This document shows, in pieces, positions 1-7,961 of a stretch of DNA of 34,312 nt. Made by a program: the position numbers and the translations under genes. This DNA comes from an uncultured Aquitalea sp. (GTDB lineage: Bacteria > Pseudomonadota > Gammaproteobacteria > Burkholderiales > Chromobacteriaceae): contig NZ_CAMFLA010000030.1 of NCBI RefSeq assembly GCF_945957525.1, positions 1 to 34,312 on the forward strand, read 5' to 3'. Position 1 is the stretch's first letter. Each line of letters begins with the position of its first letter. The notes beneath the pieces were generated by a model. That model made no database searches and was not told where the DNA came from. It worked only from the letters and a program-made list of their open reading frames with translations.

Positions 1-8
1 GGAGGCGA

Positions 9-37
9 ACTATACCTCCCGCCCCAACCTCCGTCAA
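9..37 (-). promoter_or_regulatory. Strong sigma70 promoter of stable-RNA type, firing left out of the window
   Basis: Read on the minus strand there is a -35 TTGACG (32-37), a 17-base spacer and a -10 TATAGT (9-14). AT-rich sequence directly upstream (38-56) could be an UP element. The bases after the -10 (TCGCCTCC) are GC-rich, like the discriminator of stringently controlled rRNA and tRNA promoters. The transcript would start near position 2 and leave the window. That the target is an rRNA or tRNA operon is inference; a strong protein-gene promoter is the alternative. Confidence 0.6.
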
Positions 38-290
38 CAGGTATTTTGAGAAAAAGCGACTCGCCCCCGCCCGCCTCAACCCAAACCCTTGATCCGCAAC
101 GGTTTCGTTTTAACCGGCCCGTCATGATTCTTCGATCCGCCAGCGCGTGGACCTTGTTGGGCGGGCTATGAGGGGCAGCTTTGCCTGGGGATGGGCGATG
201 GAAACGGGGGAATTCCCCGTCTCGGGAGGGGGAAACCCGCGAAACCTGGCTGCCGATGGCGGAAGCCGCCCCTGACGGGCGGAAGACACC

Positions 291-304
291 CTTCGGCCAA
301 CCTT
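291..304 (+). repeat. Copy of recurrent word CTTCGGC(C/A)AAC
   Basis: CTTCGGCCAACCTT in the gene-free left region. It matches the extended consensus seen at 4504-4518 and 9808-9822. See the finding on the recurrent word. Confidence 0.6.
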
Positions 305-476
305 GGGCCGGGCTCTGTATGGGAGCTTATATATAGACAGGCGGCATGAGCGGCTGAGGAGAGACGGCCGGATAAGGGACACGCAGGATAAGGAACACAC
401 AACAGGTCGGGCGCAAGATGTCACCCCGCACGCCCTCCGCACCAATCAGGCATTGCGCATGCGCGCCAACACCCAC

Positions 477-488
477 CTTCGGCAAACC
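477..488 (+). repeat. Copy of recurrent word, just past the argJ terminator
   Basis: CTTCGGCAAACC. It lies 10 bases beyond the argJ terminator stem, as read on the minus strand. This recalls the way uptake sequences cluster at gene ends in Neisseria. Confidence 0.6.
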
Positions 489-497
489 GCAAAACAA

Positions 498-519
498 AAG
501 CCCCTCTTACGAGGGGCTT
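498..519 (-). terminator. Intrinsic terminator of argJ
   Basis: A perfect 9-bp stem (498-506 with 511-519) and a 4-base loop. On the minus strand it is followed by TTTGTTTTG. It lies 76 bases past the argJ stop codon. Confidence 0.85.
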
Positions 520-595
520 GGGGTCGGGCGCATCGGGCATGAGGCCTGGCGTCGGCCCGGTTCTCTATATTAGAGAGGATCAAAAGGGATGCAAC

Positions 596-1813
596 TCAGC
601 TGCGGTAGTCCGCGTTGATTTTGACGTACTCGTAGGAGAAATCGCAGGTCCAGACGGTAGCTTGCGCCGCACCGCGACCCAGCACCACGCGGACGGTGAT
701 TTCACTCTGACTCATCACGCGCTGACCGTCTTCTTCCTGATAGTCGGGATTGCGGCCGCCGTTGCAGGCCACCAGCACATCATCCAGATACAGTGAAAGA
801 CGATCCACATCCAGATCGTTAACACCGGCATAACCGATGGCGCACAGCAGGCGACCCAGATTCGGGTCGGAGGCGAAGAAGGCGGTTTTGACCAGCGGGG
901 AACGCGCAATGGCATAAGCCACGTCCTTGCACTCAGCGATGGAACGGCCGCCTTCCACTTTGACGGTGATGAACTTGGTGGCGCCTTCGCCGTCGCGCAC
1001 GATGGCTTGCGCCAGCTCGGTGGCCACGTCCACCAGCGCAGCCTTGAGAATGGCGTAGGCCGGGTGGCTGACCGCATCAATGCGCGGCGCCGCGCTCTTG
1101 CCGGTGGAGATCAGGATGAAGCTGTCGTTGGTGGACGTGTCGCCGTCAACGGAGATGCAGTTGAAAGAGAGGTCGGCCACTTCCTTGACCAACTGCTCCA
1201 GCACGGGGCGGATGACCGGCGCGTCGGTAGCGACGAAGCCTAGCATGGTGGCCATATTCGGGTGAATCATGCCGGCGCCCTTGGCGATGCCGGTGATCTT
1301 TACCGGATGACCATCGATCTCCAGCGTACGGCTGGCCGCCTTTGGGGCCGTATCCGTGGTCATGATGGCTTCGGCGGCTTCAGCCCAGTTGGCCTGACGA
1401 CGGGTGGGCAATGCACTGATGATTTTGTCGGACGGCAGCGGTTCGAGAATCACGCCCGTGGAAAACGGCAGGATTTGTTCAAGCTCGCAGTCCAGCTCGC
1501 TGGCCAGCGACTGACACACCGACAGCGCGCGGGCGCGGCCGTCTTCGCCTGTGCCGGCATTGGCGTTGCCGGTATTGACCACCAGCGCGCGGATCTGCAC
1601 GCCGGCATCCAGATGTTTTTTGCTGATCTGCACCGGCGCGGCGCAGAAGCGGTTCTGGGTGAACACGCCGGCAACGGTGTTGCCCTTGTCGATGCGCACC
1701 ACCAGCACATCCTTGCGGCCCGGCTTCTTGATGCCGGCTTCGGCCACATTGAGTTCGATGCCGTCAATGACGGCGAGCTGATCCGCCGCGGCGGGAGTGA
1801 GGTTGACTGCCAT
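596..1813 (-). CDS. argJ: Bifunctional ornithine acetyltransferase / N-acetylglutamate synthase ArgJ
   Basis: 405 residues. ArgJ moves the acetyl group from N-acetylornithine to glutamate, recycling it in arginine synthesis; many members also make N-acetylglutamate from acetyl-CoA. The family hallmark is autocleavage into alpha and beta chains in front of a threonine. The matching motif [16 protein letters not shown] is present, with Thr189 as the expected nucleophile. The C-terminus ([10 protein letters not shown]) is also typical. An in-frame ATG 18 codons upstream exists, but the chosen ATG has GGAGAA at good spacing and gives the usual MAVNLTP start. It lies 72 bases downstream of recQ on the same strand, so co-transcription is possible. 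Whether this copy uses acetyl-CoA cannot be told from the sequence. Confidence 0.96.
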   Translation of the reverse strand: MAVNLTPAAADQLAVIDGIELNVAEAGIKKPGRKDVLVVRIDKGNTVAGVFTQNRFCAAPVQISKKHLDAGVQIRALVVNTGNANAGTGEDGRARALSVCQSLASELDCELEQILPFSTGVILEPLPSDKIISALPTRRQANWAEAAEAIMTTDTAPKAASRTLEIDGHPVKITGIAKGAGMIHPNMATMLGFVATDAPVIRPVLEQLVKEVADLSFNCISVDGDTSTNDSFILISTGKSAAPRIDAVSHPAYAILKAALVDVATELAQAIVRDGEGATKFITVKVEGGRSIAECKDVAYAIARSPLVKTAFFASDPNLGRLLCAIGYAGVNDLDVDRLSLYLDDVLVACNGGRNPDYQEEDGQRVMSQSEITVRVVLGRGAAQATVWTCDFSYEYVKINADYRS

Positions 1814-1885
1814 GATGAATTCTCCATTGCCGGCGCGACTTCGCGCGCCTTCCATACCTATTGTCAAGGGGCGATTGTAGCGGAT

Positions 1886-3679
1886 TCAGCCCGGCTGGCC
1901 ATTGAGGATTTCCAGCAATGGCTCGCTGTAGCGCGCCAGCTTAAGTTCGCCCAAGCCGTATACGCGACTCAACTCCGCCCGGGTTTGCGGGCGTTTTTCC
2001 ACCAGATCGCGCAGCGTGCGATCGGAAAACACCGCGTAAGCCGGGACGTTGTGCTCGTCCGCCATTTGCCGGCGCCATTGGCGCAGCGCTTGCCAGAGTC
2101 GCTCTTCGCGCTCGGTGCGCAACCAGCGGTCGGTGTTGACGCTGCGCGCCTTGCTGTCTTCCGCCACCGGCCTCAGATAGATTTTCTGCTCGCCTTTCAG
2201 CAATGCGCGGCAGCCCTCGGTCAGCACCAGCGACTGGCCGCGGGCGATGTCCACTTGCAACAGTTTGCGCGCCACCAGCTGGCGGATCAGCGAGCGCCAG
2301 GCGCGCTGATTAAAATCCCGCCCGATGCCGAAGGTGCTGACCTTGTCGTGCCCCAGGCCCAGTACGTATTGATTGCTGCGGCCCAGCAACACATCCACCA
2401 CATGGTTGGCCGAACAGCGCTGACCAACGCGGTAAATGCAGGACAGCAGCTTTTGCACCGGCAAGCTGGCGTCAAAGGTGATGGGCGGGCTCAGGCAGTT
2501 GTCGCAATGGCCACAGGGTTTGCTGGCCTCGCCGAAATGGGACAGGATTTGCTGACGACGGCAGGCGGCCGTTTCGCAAAAGGCCAGCATGGCGTCCAGC
2601 TTGCTCAGTTCAACCTGCTTTTGCAGCTCCGCCATTTCCGAACCCTGAATCATCTGGGTCAATTGCACCACGTCATTCAGGCCATAGCACAGCCAGCTTG
2701 AGGCCGGTAGCCCGTCTCGCCCCGCGCGGCCGGACTCCTGATAGAAATTTTCCGGGCTTTTGGGCATGTCGATATGCGCGACGAAGCGCACATCCGGTTT
2801 GTCGATGCCCATGCCGAAGGCTACCGTAGCCACCATCACAATGCCTTCTTCGCGCAGGAATTCGCGCTGATTGGCCTCGCGCACCTCATGCGACAGGCCC
2901 GCGTGATACGGCAGGGCGCGAAGACCGTTTTCCTTCAGCCACTCGGCCGTGTCCTCAACCCGTTTGCGCGAGAGGCAGTACACGATGCCGGAAGCGCCGG
3001 GGTATTCATTATTGATGAACTCCAGCAACTGGCGCTTGGCGTTGTGCTTTTCCACCACCTGATAAAACAGATTGGGTCGATCAAAGCTGGAGAGAAACAC
3101 CCGGGCTTCGGCCAACCTCAGGTAGTGCAGAATGTCTTCCCGTGTTTGCGGATCGGCCGTGGCGGTGAGTGCCACCCGCGGTACCCCGGGGAATTCATCG
3201 GCCAGCAAGCCCAGCTGCTGATACTCGGGACGGAAATCGTGCCCCCACTGACTGACGCAATGCGCCTCGTCAATGGCAAACAGGGCGATGTTCAGCGTAC
3301 GCAGGAAATCCTGAAACCGCGGCGTGAGCAAGCGCTCGGGCGCCACATACAGCAGATCCAGCGTGCCGGCGCGCGCGCGCCGGGCAATGTCGCGGGCATC
3401 GTCAGGTTGGGTGGCGGAGTTCAAGCAGGCGGCGGCAACGCCCAGTTCGGTCAGCGCCGCCACTTGATCCTGCATCAGAGCAATCAGCGGCGACACCACG
3501 ATGGCCACACCGGGTCGCATCAGCGCCGGAATCTGGAAACACAAACTCTTGCCGCCGCCCGTGGGCATCAACACCAGCGCGTGGCCGCCATGGGCGACAT
3601 GCTCGACGATCTCCCCTTGCTGCCCGCGAAAAGCCGGATAGCCGAAGATGTGACTCAATAGGGAATGGGCGTCCTGCAT
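1886..3679 (-). CDS. recQ: ATP-dependent DNA helicase RecQ
   Basis: 597 residues, close to the 609 of E. coli RecQ. It is a 3'-5' DNA helicase of recombination and replication-fork repair. Motifs in order: motif 0 FRGQQ near 18; Walker A MPTGGGKS with Lys44; the DEAH box at 137-140 followed by [13 protein letters not shown]; motif [10 protein letters not shown] near 316. The RecQ-type zinc site is Cys373, Cys389, Cys392 and Cys395. A winged-helix RQC region follows, and a single HRDC domain occupies roughly the last 80 residues. The frame opens 29 codons further upstream (3766), but starting at MQDAHSLL gives the normal family N-terminus. No clear Shine-Dalgarno sequence precedes it. One copy of the recurrent word lies at 3107-3116 and another at 2405-2414. 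Confidence 0.96.
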   Translation of the reverse strand: MQDAHSLLSHIFGYPAFRGQQGEIVEHVAHGGHALVLMPTGGGKSLCFQIPALMRPGVAIVVSPLIALMQDQVAALTELGVAAACLNSATQPDDARDIARRARAGTLDLLYVAPERLLTPRFQDFLRTLNIALFAIDEAHCVSQWGHDFRPEYQQLGLLADEFPGVPRVALTATADPQTREDILHYLRLAEARVFLSSFDRPNLFYQVVEKHNAKRQLLEFINNEYPGASGIVYCLSRKRVEDTAEWLKENGLRALPYHAGLSHEVREANQREFLREEGIVMVATVAFGMGIDKPDVRFVAHIDMPKSPENFYQESGRAGRDGLPASSWLCYGLNDVVQLTQMIQGSEMAELQKQVELSKLDAMLAFCETAACRRQQILSHFGEASKPCGHCDNCLSPPITFDASLPVQKLLSCIYRVGQRCSANHVVDVLLGRSNQYVLGLGHDKVSTFGIGRDFNQRAWRSLIRQLVARKLLQVDIARGQSLVLTEGCRALLKGEQKIYLRPVAEDSKARSVNTDRWLRTEREERLWQALRQWRRQMADEHNVPAYAVFSDRTLRDLVEKRPQTRAELSRVYGLGELKLARYSEPLLEILNGQPG

Positions 3680-3927
3680 GATGATGTGACCAACGGCGGG
3701 CGCTGGCTTTGACTCGTGAAGTAAGGAAACAAGCGGGCTATTGTACGGCAAAGCGCGGAGGGACAAAAAAAGAGGCCGCCCTGTAAAGGAGCGGCCGAGT
3801 CAAGTTGGATGGAGACAATGTGAAACGAAGAGGAAAATGCTCTCGCCTGATGACAGACCGGCACGCCATCCGGATAGTTCCGCGCGGGCGGAAATTTCTT
3901 CGCCATGCGCCCCTGAAACTCGGCCAT
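3655..3927 (-). CDS. Doubtful small ORF with a strong ribosome binding site, running into recQ
   Basis: The frame of 90 codons starts [12 protein letters not shown], with GGAGG eight bases before the ATG (a near-ideal site). The first 28 or so codons show the GC3 bias of real genes here; later codons do not. The frame has no stop before the terminator at 3765-3796 and overlaps the start of recQ, which argues against full-length translation. In the neighbouring frame a TGA lies just before the terminator stem, so a frameshift (natural or from sequencing) could restore a protein of about 40 to 45 residues. I do not recognise the sequence. It may instead be a small RNA or a decayed gene. Confidence 0.2.
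   Translation of the reverse strand: MAEFQGRMAKKFPPARNYPDGVPVCHQARAFSSSFHIVSIQLDSAAPLQGGLFFCPSALCRTIARLFPYFTSQSQRPPLVTSSCRTPIPY
3740..3767 (-). promoter_or_regulatory. Possible recQ promoter
   Basis: On the minus strand TACAAT (3740-3745) is a good -10. The best -35 candidates, TTGTCC or TTTGTC, are 15 or 16 bases upstream and poor. It lies just after a minus-strand terminator, so recQ needs a promoter about here. Confidence 0.3.
3765..3796 (-). terminator. Intrinsic terminator with no obvious gene to terminate
   Basis: On the minus strand GGCCGC (3791-3796) pairs with GCGGCC (3774-3779) and is followed by TCTTTTTTTG. It lies upstream of recQ. No recognised minus-strand gene precedes it, which implies an unannotated transcript between about 3.8 and 4.0 kb. 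Confidence 0.6.
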
Positions 3928-3945
3928 CGTCACGGCCTCCAAGAT

Positions 3946-3967
3946 AAAATCCGCCGGGCGGCATTTT
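3946..3967. terminator. Terminator-like hairpin upstream of the doubtful ORF
   Basis: Near-palindrome AAAAT-CCGC...GCGG-C-ATTTT with a one-base bulge. It has A and T runs on both sides, so it could act in either direction. On the minus strand it directly precedes the GGAGG of the ORF starting at 3927. Position and shape would suit an attenuator, but this is inference. Confidence 0.35.
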
Positions 3968-4019
3968 CTCCCCATGCCGGGGTATGCGACACTGGCGACA
4001 TTGTTTTGGAGATGGTTTC

Positions 4020-4502
4020 ATGCGCAATATTCTTATCGCGCTGGTCTCGGCCAGCGTTCTGCTTGCCGGCTGCGCCAGCCAACCGGCCACCCCCCCGATC
4101 AGCACCGGCAAACCGGCGACCCAAGCGCCTTCGCAGCAAGCCAACGCCGACTGGATCAATCTGGGCGTTTCGCCCAACGGCAATATCCTCAATGAGCTGG
4201 ACAAACTGTCCATCCGCCAGCAGGGCAACACCGTCACGTTCCGCGACCGCAAGACCATATTCAACGTGAAGAAGGAAAACTTCCTGTCCACGCCGCGTCA
4301 CAAGGTATCGGTAAACTCTTGGTCGATGGACTGCGCAGCCCGCACTTTCCGTCTGACCGGCATGGTGTTGTTTGATGAAAACGGCCGCCAGATCGCCAGC
4401 TTCACATATAATGACAGCCAGATAAAACCCATGCCCATCGTGCAGAACTCAGCCAGCTATCAGCAGATGCTGCAAGTTTGCCGGGGCAGCGTGGGCATCT
4501 AG
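4020..4502 (+). CDS. Adhesin_E-like outer-membrane lipoprotein
   Basis: 160 residues. The N-terminus MRNILIALVSASVLLAGC is a lipoprotein signal with the lipobox LAGC, Cys18 being the lipidated residue. After a Pro/Thr/Gln-rich linker (about 20-50), the rest forms one small domain with the pattern W..LG.S.NG..L.ELDKLSI...GNTVTFRDRKT and a conserved-looking Cys pair (SMDCAAR and LQVCRG). This resembles the surface-adhesin protein E family (Adhesin_E). I assign it by pattern, without a search. The ATG at 4020 follows GGAG at good spacing; an upstream ATG at 3984 would spoil the signal peptide. It is followed after 51 bases, including one copy of the recurrent word, by the ParA gene, so it may be first in an operon. 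Its function is unknown. Confidence 0.75.
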   Translation: MRNILIALVSASVLLAGCASQPATPPISTGKPATQAPSQQANADWINLGVSPNGNILNELDKLSIRQQGNTVTFRDRKTIFNVKKENFLSTPRHKVSVNSWSMDCAARTFRLTGMVLFDENGRQIASFTYNDSQIKPMPIVQNSASYQQMLQVCRGSVGI

Positions 4503-4503
4503 G

Positions 4504-4519
4504 CCTTCGGCCAACCTTT
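4504..4519 (+). repeat. Copy of recurrent word, directly after a stop codon
   Basis: CCTTCGGCCAACCTTT begins two bases after the stop codon of the lipoprotein gene. It is one of the longest matches to the consensus and sits in a 51-base gap with no terminator. Confidence 0.6.
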
Positions 4520-4553
4520 GGGGCTGGCGCTCCGATTCCGCAGAGGGAAAGCA

Positions 4554-5327
4554 ATGCAGGTGATCCGCCGTGTAGTGTTCAATCAGAAAGGTGGCGTCGG
4601 CAAATCCACCATCGCCGCCAATCTGGCGGCCGTGGCGGCCAGCCGCGGCAAGCGCGTGCTGTTGATCGACCTCGACCCGCAAGGCAACGCCAGCCACTAT
4701 CTGAGCGGTCAGACCCGGGCACCCGAGGGGCGCTCGGCAATGGATTTTTTCAACCAGATGCTCAACATCAGCATGTTCAGCAAGGACACCACGGACTTTG
4801 TCAGCGACACACCCTTCCCCGGCCTGTCGTTGCTGGCGTCCCACCCTGAACTGGGCGAGCTGATGGCCAAGCTGGAAACCCGCTACAAGATGTTCAAACT
4901 GCGCGAGGCGCTGGAACAGCTGGGCGACCACTACGACGAAATCTGGATCGACACCCCGCCAGCGCTGAATTTTTACACCCGCTCGGCACTGATTGCCGCC
5001 GACCGCTGCCTGATTCCCTTCGACTGCGACGCTTTTTCTCGCCAGGCCCTCTACAATTTGATGGCCAGCGTTGAGGAAATCCGTGCCGACCACAACGCCG
5101 AGCTGGCGGTGGAAGGCATTGTGGTCAACCAGTTCCAGCCGCGCGCCAGTCTGCCGGCCCGACTGGTGGCGGAGTTGAAAGCAGAAGGTTTGCCGGTACT
5201 GGACCCGCCCTTGTCCAGCTCCGTGAAGATCCGCGAATCCCATGACGCGGCCAAACCGATGATCCACCTCGATCCGCGGCACAAACTGTCCCTGGAATTC
5301 GTCGCCCTGTATGAAAAGCTGGCCTGA
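4554..5327 (+). CDS. Orphan ParA/MinD-type ATPase
   Basis: 257 residues. The deviant Walker A motif KGGVGKST has the signature Lys12 and the phosphate-binding Lys17. Walker A' (LLIDLDPQGNAS) and Walker B (IWIDTPPAL) follow, as in ParA ATPases. These bind DNA or membrane as ATP-dependent dimers and position plasmids, chromosomes or protein clusters. No parB or parS site is visible nearby, so this is probably not the chromosomal partition ParA. The start at 4554 (AGAGGG upstream) is preferred over an in-frame ATG at 4518, which overlaps the repeat word. It lies 15 bases before a histidine kinase gene. Orphan ParAs of this kind may position signalling or motility complexes; that role is inference here. 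Confidence 0.9.
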   Translation: MQVIRRVVFNQKGGVGKSTIAANLAAVAASRGKRVLLIDLDPQGNASHYLSGQTRAPEGRSAMDFFNQMLNISMFSKDTTDFVSDTPFPGLSLLASHPELGELMAKLETRYKMFKLREALEQLGDHYDEIWIDTPPALNFYTRSALIAADRCLIPFDCDAFSRQALYNLMASVEEIRADHNAELAVEGIVVNQFQPRASLPARLVAELKAEGLPVLDPPLSSSVKIRESHDAAKPMIHLDPRHKLSLEFVALYEKLA

Positions 5328-5342
5328 AGCCGGCGGGAAAAA

Positions 5343-7961
5343 ATGTCGAGCTTGAGTCGTTTCACCTCCGTCCTCATCGGCGCACTGCTGTCCATCGCCC
5401 TGCTGTCGGCCGAATACTGGCTGCTGCTGGACGACGACCGCAGCCACGAGCAGCAGAAAGAGCGTCATTGGGGCGAGCTCGGCAGCGAGTTGCTGGCCAA
5501 CAGACTGCAGGAAATGCTGGACCGCACCGACCTCTTGGCGCAAAGCATCATCCGCCAGCGCCACACCACGGGCAACGCGCCCAACCTGACCGAACTGGCC
5601 CAGGGCGTGCTGCGCGACGAAAGCCGCTTCGGCGGCATCGGCATCATCCGCAAAATCACGCCGGAACAGCGCAGCGCCTTTGAAAGCGGTATCGCCAACA
5701 GCATCCGCCTGCTGAAAGACCGTCATCTGGTCACCAGCCCCAGCCTGCCCATGTACTACCCGGTGGAAAGCTATTTGCCGGACGATGGCAACGCCCTGCC
5801 CCAGGGGCTGGACCTTGGCAGCCTGGACAATGCCCGCCGCAAAATGGATCAGGCGCGCAACCGCAACCAGCCGATGCTGATGTTCACCATCCTGCCGGGG
5901 GCCGCCCTGCCCCGGATGGACATCATCGCCAATCTGAACGACGACGGCCGCATGCTGCTGATCAATCTGCGCAGCGACTTGCTGTTGCAGGGCAGCGCCG
6001 CCGCCACGCAAGATTCGCCCAATCCGCTGCAACACGTGCGCCTGCTGGGCTGGAGCCAGGACAATCCGAATGTGGCGGTGCTGGATTCGCATCCCCTGCA
6101 GGCGGCTCCATCGGGCATGCCGCTGATGACCATGCGCCGCACTATCGGCGGCGCCGATCTGCTGTTCGCCGCCTATCCGCTGGATGACACCTCCCCTGCA
6201 CTGAGCAATCAGGGCTATGTGATTCTTGGCGTCACCGCGCTGGCGCTGCTGCTGCTGCTTACCCTGCTGCAAAAACAGATCGCGTCCGGCGGCGGCCTGC
6301 GTCTGTTGCTGAGAAAACAGCAGCAACAGCTGGAAATGAACAACCGCGCGCTGCGCGACCAGATCACCGATCGGGCCAATTCCGAGCAGGCATTGGCGGA
6401 AAGCGAAGCGCGCCAGCGCGCCATCTTGCAGGCCAGCTCCGACGCTATTGTGCTGATCAACCGCAATGGACTGATCACGCAAGTGAACCCCGCCGCCGCC
6501 AAGCTGATTGGCCAGACGGCCGAATCCATTGAACACTTGCCGGTAGGTTCGCTGCTGGCCGAACTCTACAGCCTGACACCGGGCCTGAATTTTGAAGCCA
6601 TCGCCAACAAGCGCGCCGGCCGCCCCTTTGAAGCGCACTTGCTGCGCAGCGACAACATCCAGATGCCGGTCGAGTTGTCGCTGAGCCGGGTGGACATGCC
6701 GGACGACTCCTTCTACGTGGCCGTCTGTCGCGACATCACTCAGCGCAAGGAGCAGGAAGCGGCGCTGATCCGCCTGAAAAACAGCTTGGCCGAGCAGGTG
6801 GAGGTACAAAGTCGCCAATTGTCCGCGCTACTGGAAGCCAGCCCGATGGCGATGGCCTACATCGTCGACCGCACTCTGCGTCAGGTAAACCGCGCCTTCC
6901 TCGACCTTTTCGAACGCACGGAAGAAGAAGTCATCGGCCAGAGCACATTGCCCTACTTTGAAAGCAAGGAGCAGTACGAACGCACTGGTCGCGCGCTGTA
7001 CAGCCTGCTCAACGACGGCAAGGTAGTGCAGACCGAGGTGCGGCTGCGCACCGGACACGGCAAATACATGTGGTGTCGGCTGTTCGGCAGAGCGGTCAAC
7101 CCCTCCGTTCCGAAGCTGGGCACCATCTGGATCTACCAGGACTTCTCCGCCCAGCGCGAAATGGAAGACGCACTGCGCCAGGCCAAGATACTGGCCGAAG
7201 AAACCAGCCGGGCGAAGACAGAATTTCTCGCCAACATGTCGCACGAACTGCGCACCCCGATGCACGCCATCCTCGGCTTCACCGAGATGGGCCAGTCGCG
7301 CGCGCGCCAATTGCAGGACGAGAAACTCGACCAGTACTTCGACCGAATCAACAGCAGCGGCAACCGTTTGCTGCAACTGCTGAACGATCTGCTGGATCTG
7401 GCCAAGATGGAAGTGGGCAAGATGGATTACCACATCGCCCCCAATGATCTCACGCAGTGCCTGCGCGACGCCTGCGACGAAATGACGCCGGTGGCCGCTC
7501 GCAGCCAGATCAAGATTTACCTCTATTGCACCCCGGAGCAACTTACCGCCGATATCGACGCCTTCCGACTGGGTCAGGTGATCCGCAATCTGCTCTCCAA
7601 CGCCATCAAGTTCAGCCCGCCCGGAGAAGTGATTCGCGTGACGGCCCGCCTGCAGCAGCGCGCCGACAGCCCGGGCGAAGAGGTGCTGATCAGCGTAGAA
7701 GACGCCGGCCCCGGTATCCCTGCCGATGAGATTGAAAGCATTTTCGGCAAATTCATCCAGAGCAGCACCACCAAAACCGGCGCCGGCGGCACCGGGCTTG
7801 GTCTGGCCATCTGCCGCGAAATCATCCAGGCGCATCAGGGCGCCATCCAGGCTGAGAATATTTCGCCGAGAGGCGCCGCCTTTACCGCCACCTTCCCGCG
7901 CAGGCAAGATCGGGTAAATCAGGAAGACTCAGGCCATGACGCACAAGCTGCTGCTCGTTGA
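5343..7961 (+). CDS. CHASE-PAS-PAS membrane sensor histidine kinase
   Basis: 872 residues. A first membrane helix (about 8-29) precedes a periplasmic CHASE-type sensor (about 40-275, with YYPVESYLP...LPQGLDLGS), then a second helix (about 292-312). A coiled coil follows, then two PAS domains (about 350-475 and 490-615). The HisKA domain carries FLANMSHELRTPMHAILGF, with His634 as the phosphorylated residue. The HATPase domain shows the N box NLLSNAIKFS, G1 EDAGPGIP and G2 GTGLGLAI. CHASE domains bind small extracellular ligands in other kinases; the ligand here is unknown. No receiver domain is fused. The 3' end overlaps the receiver gene by 26 bases, so the two are very likely translationally linked and form a cognate pair. 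Confidence 0.94.
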   Translation: MSSLSRFTSVLIGALLSIALLSAEYWLLLDDDRSHEQQKERHWGELGSELLANRLQEMLDRTDLLAQSIIRQRHTTGNAPNLTELAQGVLRDESRFGGIGIIRKITPEQRSAFESGIANSIRLLKDRHLVTSPSLPMYYPVESYLPDDGNALPQGLDLGSLDNARRKMDQARNRNQPMLMFTILPGAALPRMDIIANLNDDGRMLLINLRSDLLLQGSAAATQDSPNPLQHVRLLGWSQDNPNVAVLDSHPLQAAPSGMPLMTMRRTIGGADLLFAAYPLDDTSPALSNQGYVILGVTALALLLLLTLLQKQIASGGGLRLLLRKQQQQLEMNNRALRDQITDRANSEQALAESEARQRAILQASSDAIVLINRNGLITQVNPAAAKLIGQTAESIEHLPVGSLLAELYSLTPGLNFEAIANKRAGRPFEAHLLRSDNIQMPVELSLSRVDMPDDSFYVAVCRDITQRKEQEAALIRLKNSLAEQVEVQSRQLSALLEASPMAMAYIVDRTLRQVNRAFLDLFERTEEEVIGQSTLPYFESKEQYERTGRALYSLLNDGKVVQTEVRLRTGHGKYMWCRLFGRAVNPSVPKLGTIWIYQDFSAQREMEDALRQAKILAEETSRAKTEFLANMSHELRTPMHAILGFTEMGQSRARQLQDEKLDQYFDRINSSGNRLLQLLNDLLDLAKMEVGKMDYHIAPNDLTQCLRDACDEMTPVAARSQIKIYLYCTPEQLTADIDAFRLGQVIRNLLSNAIKFSPPGEVIRVTARLQQRADSPGEEVLISVEDAGPGIPADEIESIFGKFIQSSTTKTGAGGTGLGLAICREIIQAHQGAIQAENISPRGAAFTATFPRRQDRVNQEDSGHDAQAAAR

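Larger units (their letters stand above)
38..497. other. Gene-free GC-rich intergenic stretch with hairpins
   Basis: No open frame here has a convincing start, ribosome binding site or recognisable protein. Visible structure: a near-palindrome around GGGGAATTCCCC (about 214-226), a hairpin CCGCCC-CTGA-CGGGCGG (about 267-282), an AT-rich patch TTATATATAG (about 326-336), and two copies of the recurrent CTTCGGC(C/A)AAC word. It separates the argJ terminator from the minus-strand promoter at 9-37. It may hold upstream regulatory DNA for that promoter or an unrecognised RNA. Confidence 0.5.

Noticed and set aside
1-19. Inverted repeat GGAGG...CCTCC at the window edge
   Set aside because: Five-base arms in GC-rich DNA; they overlap the promoter spacer and are expected by chance.
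122-445. RNase P RNA, 6S RNA or a riboswitch in the left intergenic region
   Set aside because: I looked for the conserved core segments of these RNAs on both strands and could not place them; only generic GC-rich hairpins are present.
303-542. Plus-strand frame of 79 codons in the left intergenic region
   Set aside because: Runs through the argJ terminator, has arginine-rich composition without domain, and no Shine-Dalgarno sequence.
1262-2701. Plus-strand open frame opposite argJ and recQ
   Set aside because: Composition is shadow-like (Gln, His, Ala) and it spans two real genes on the other strand.
4449-6818. Very long minus-strand open frame of 789 codons opposite the ParA and kinase genes
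   Set aside because: Its product is Gln/Ala/Gly/His-rich with no domain, and it mirrors the codon positions of the plus-strand genes, whose motifs are unmistakable. It is a high-GC antisense shadow.
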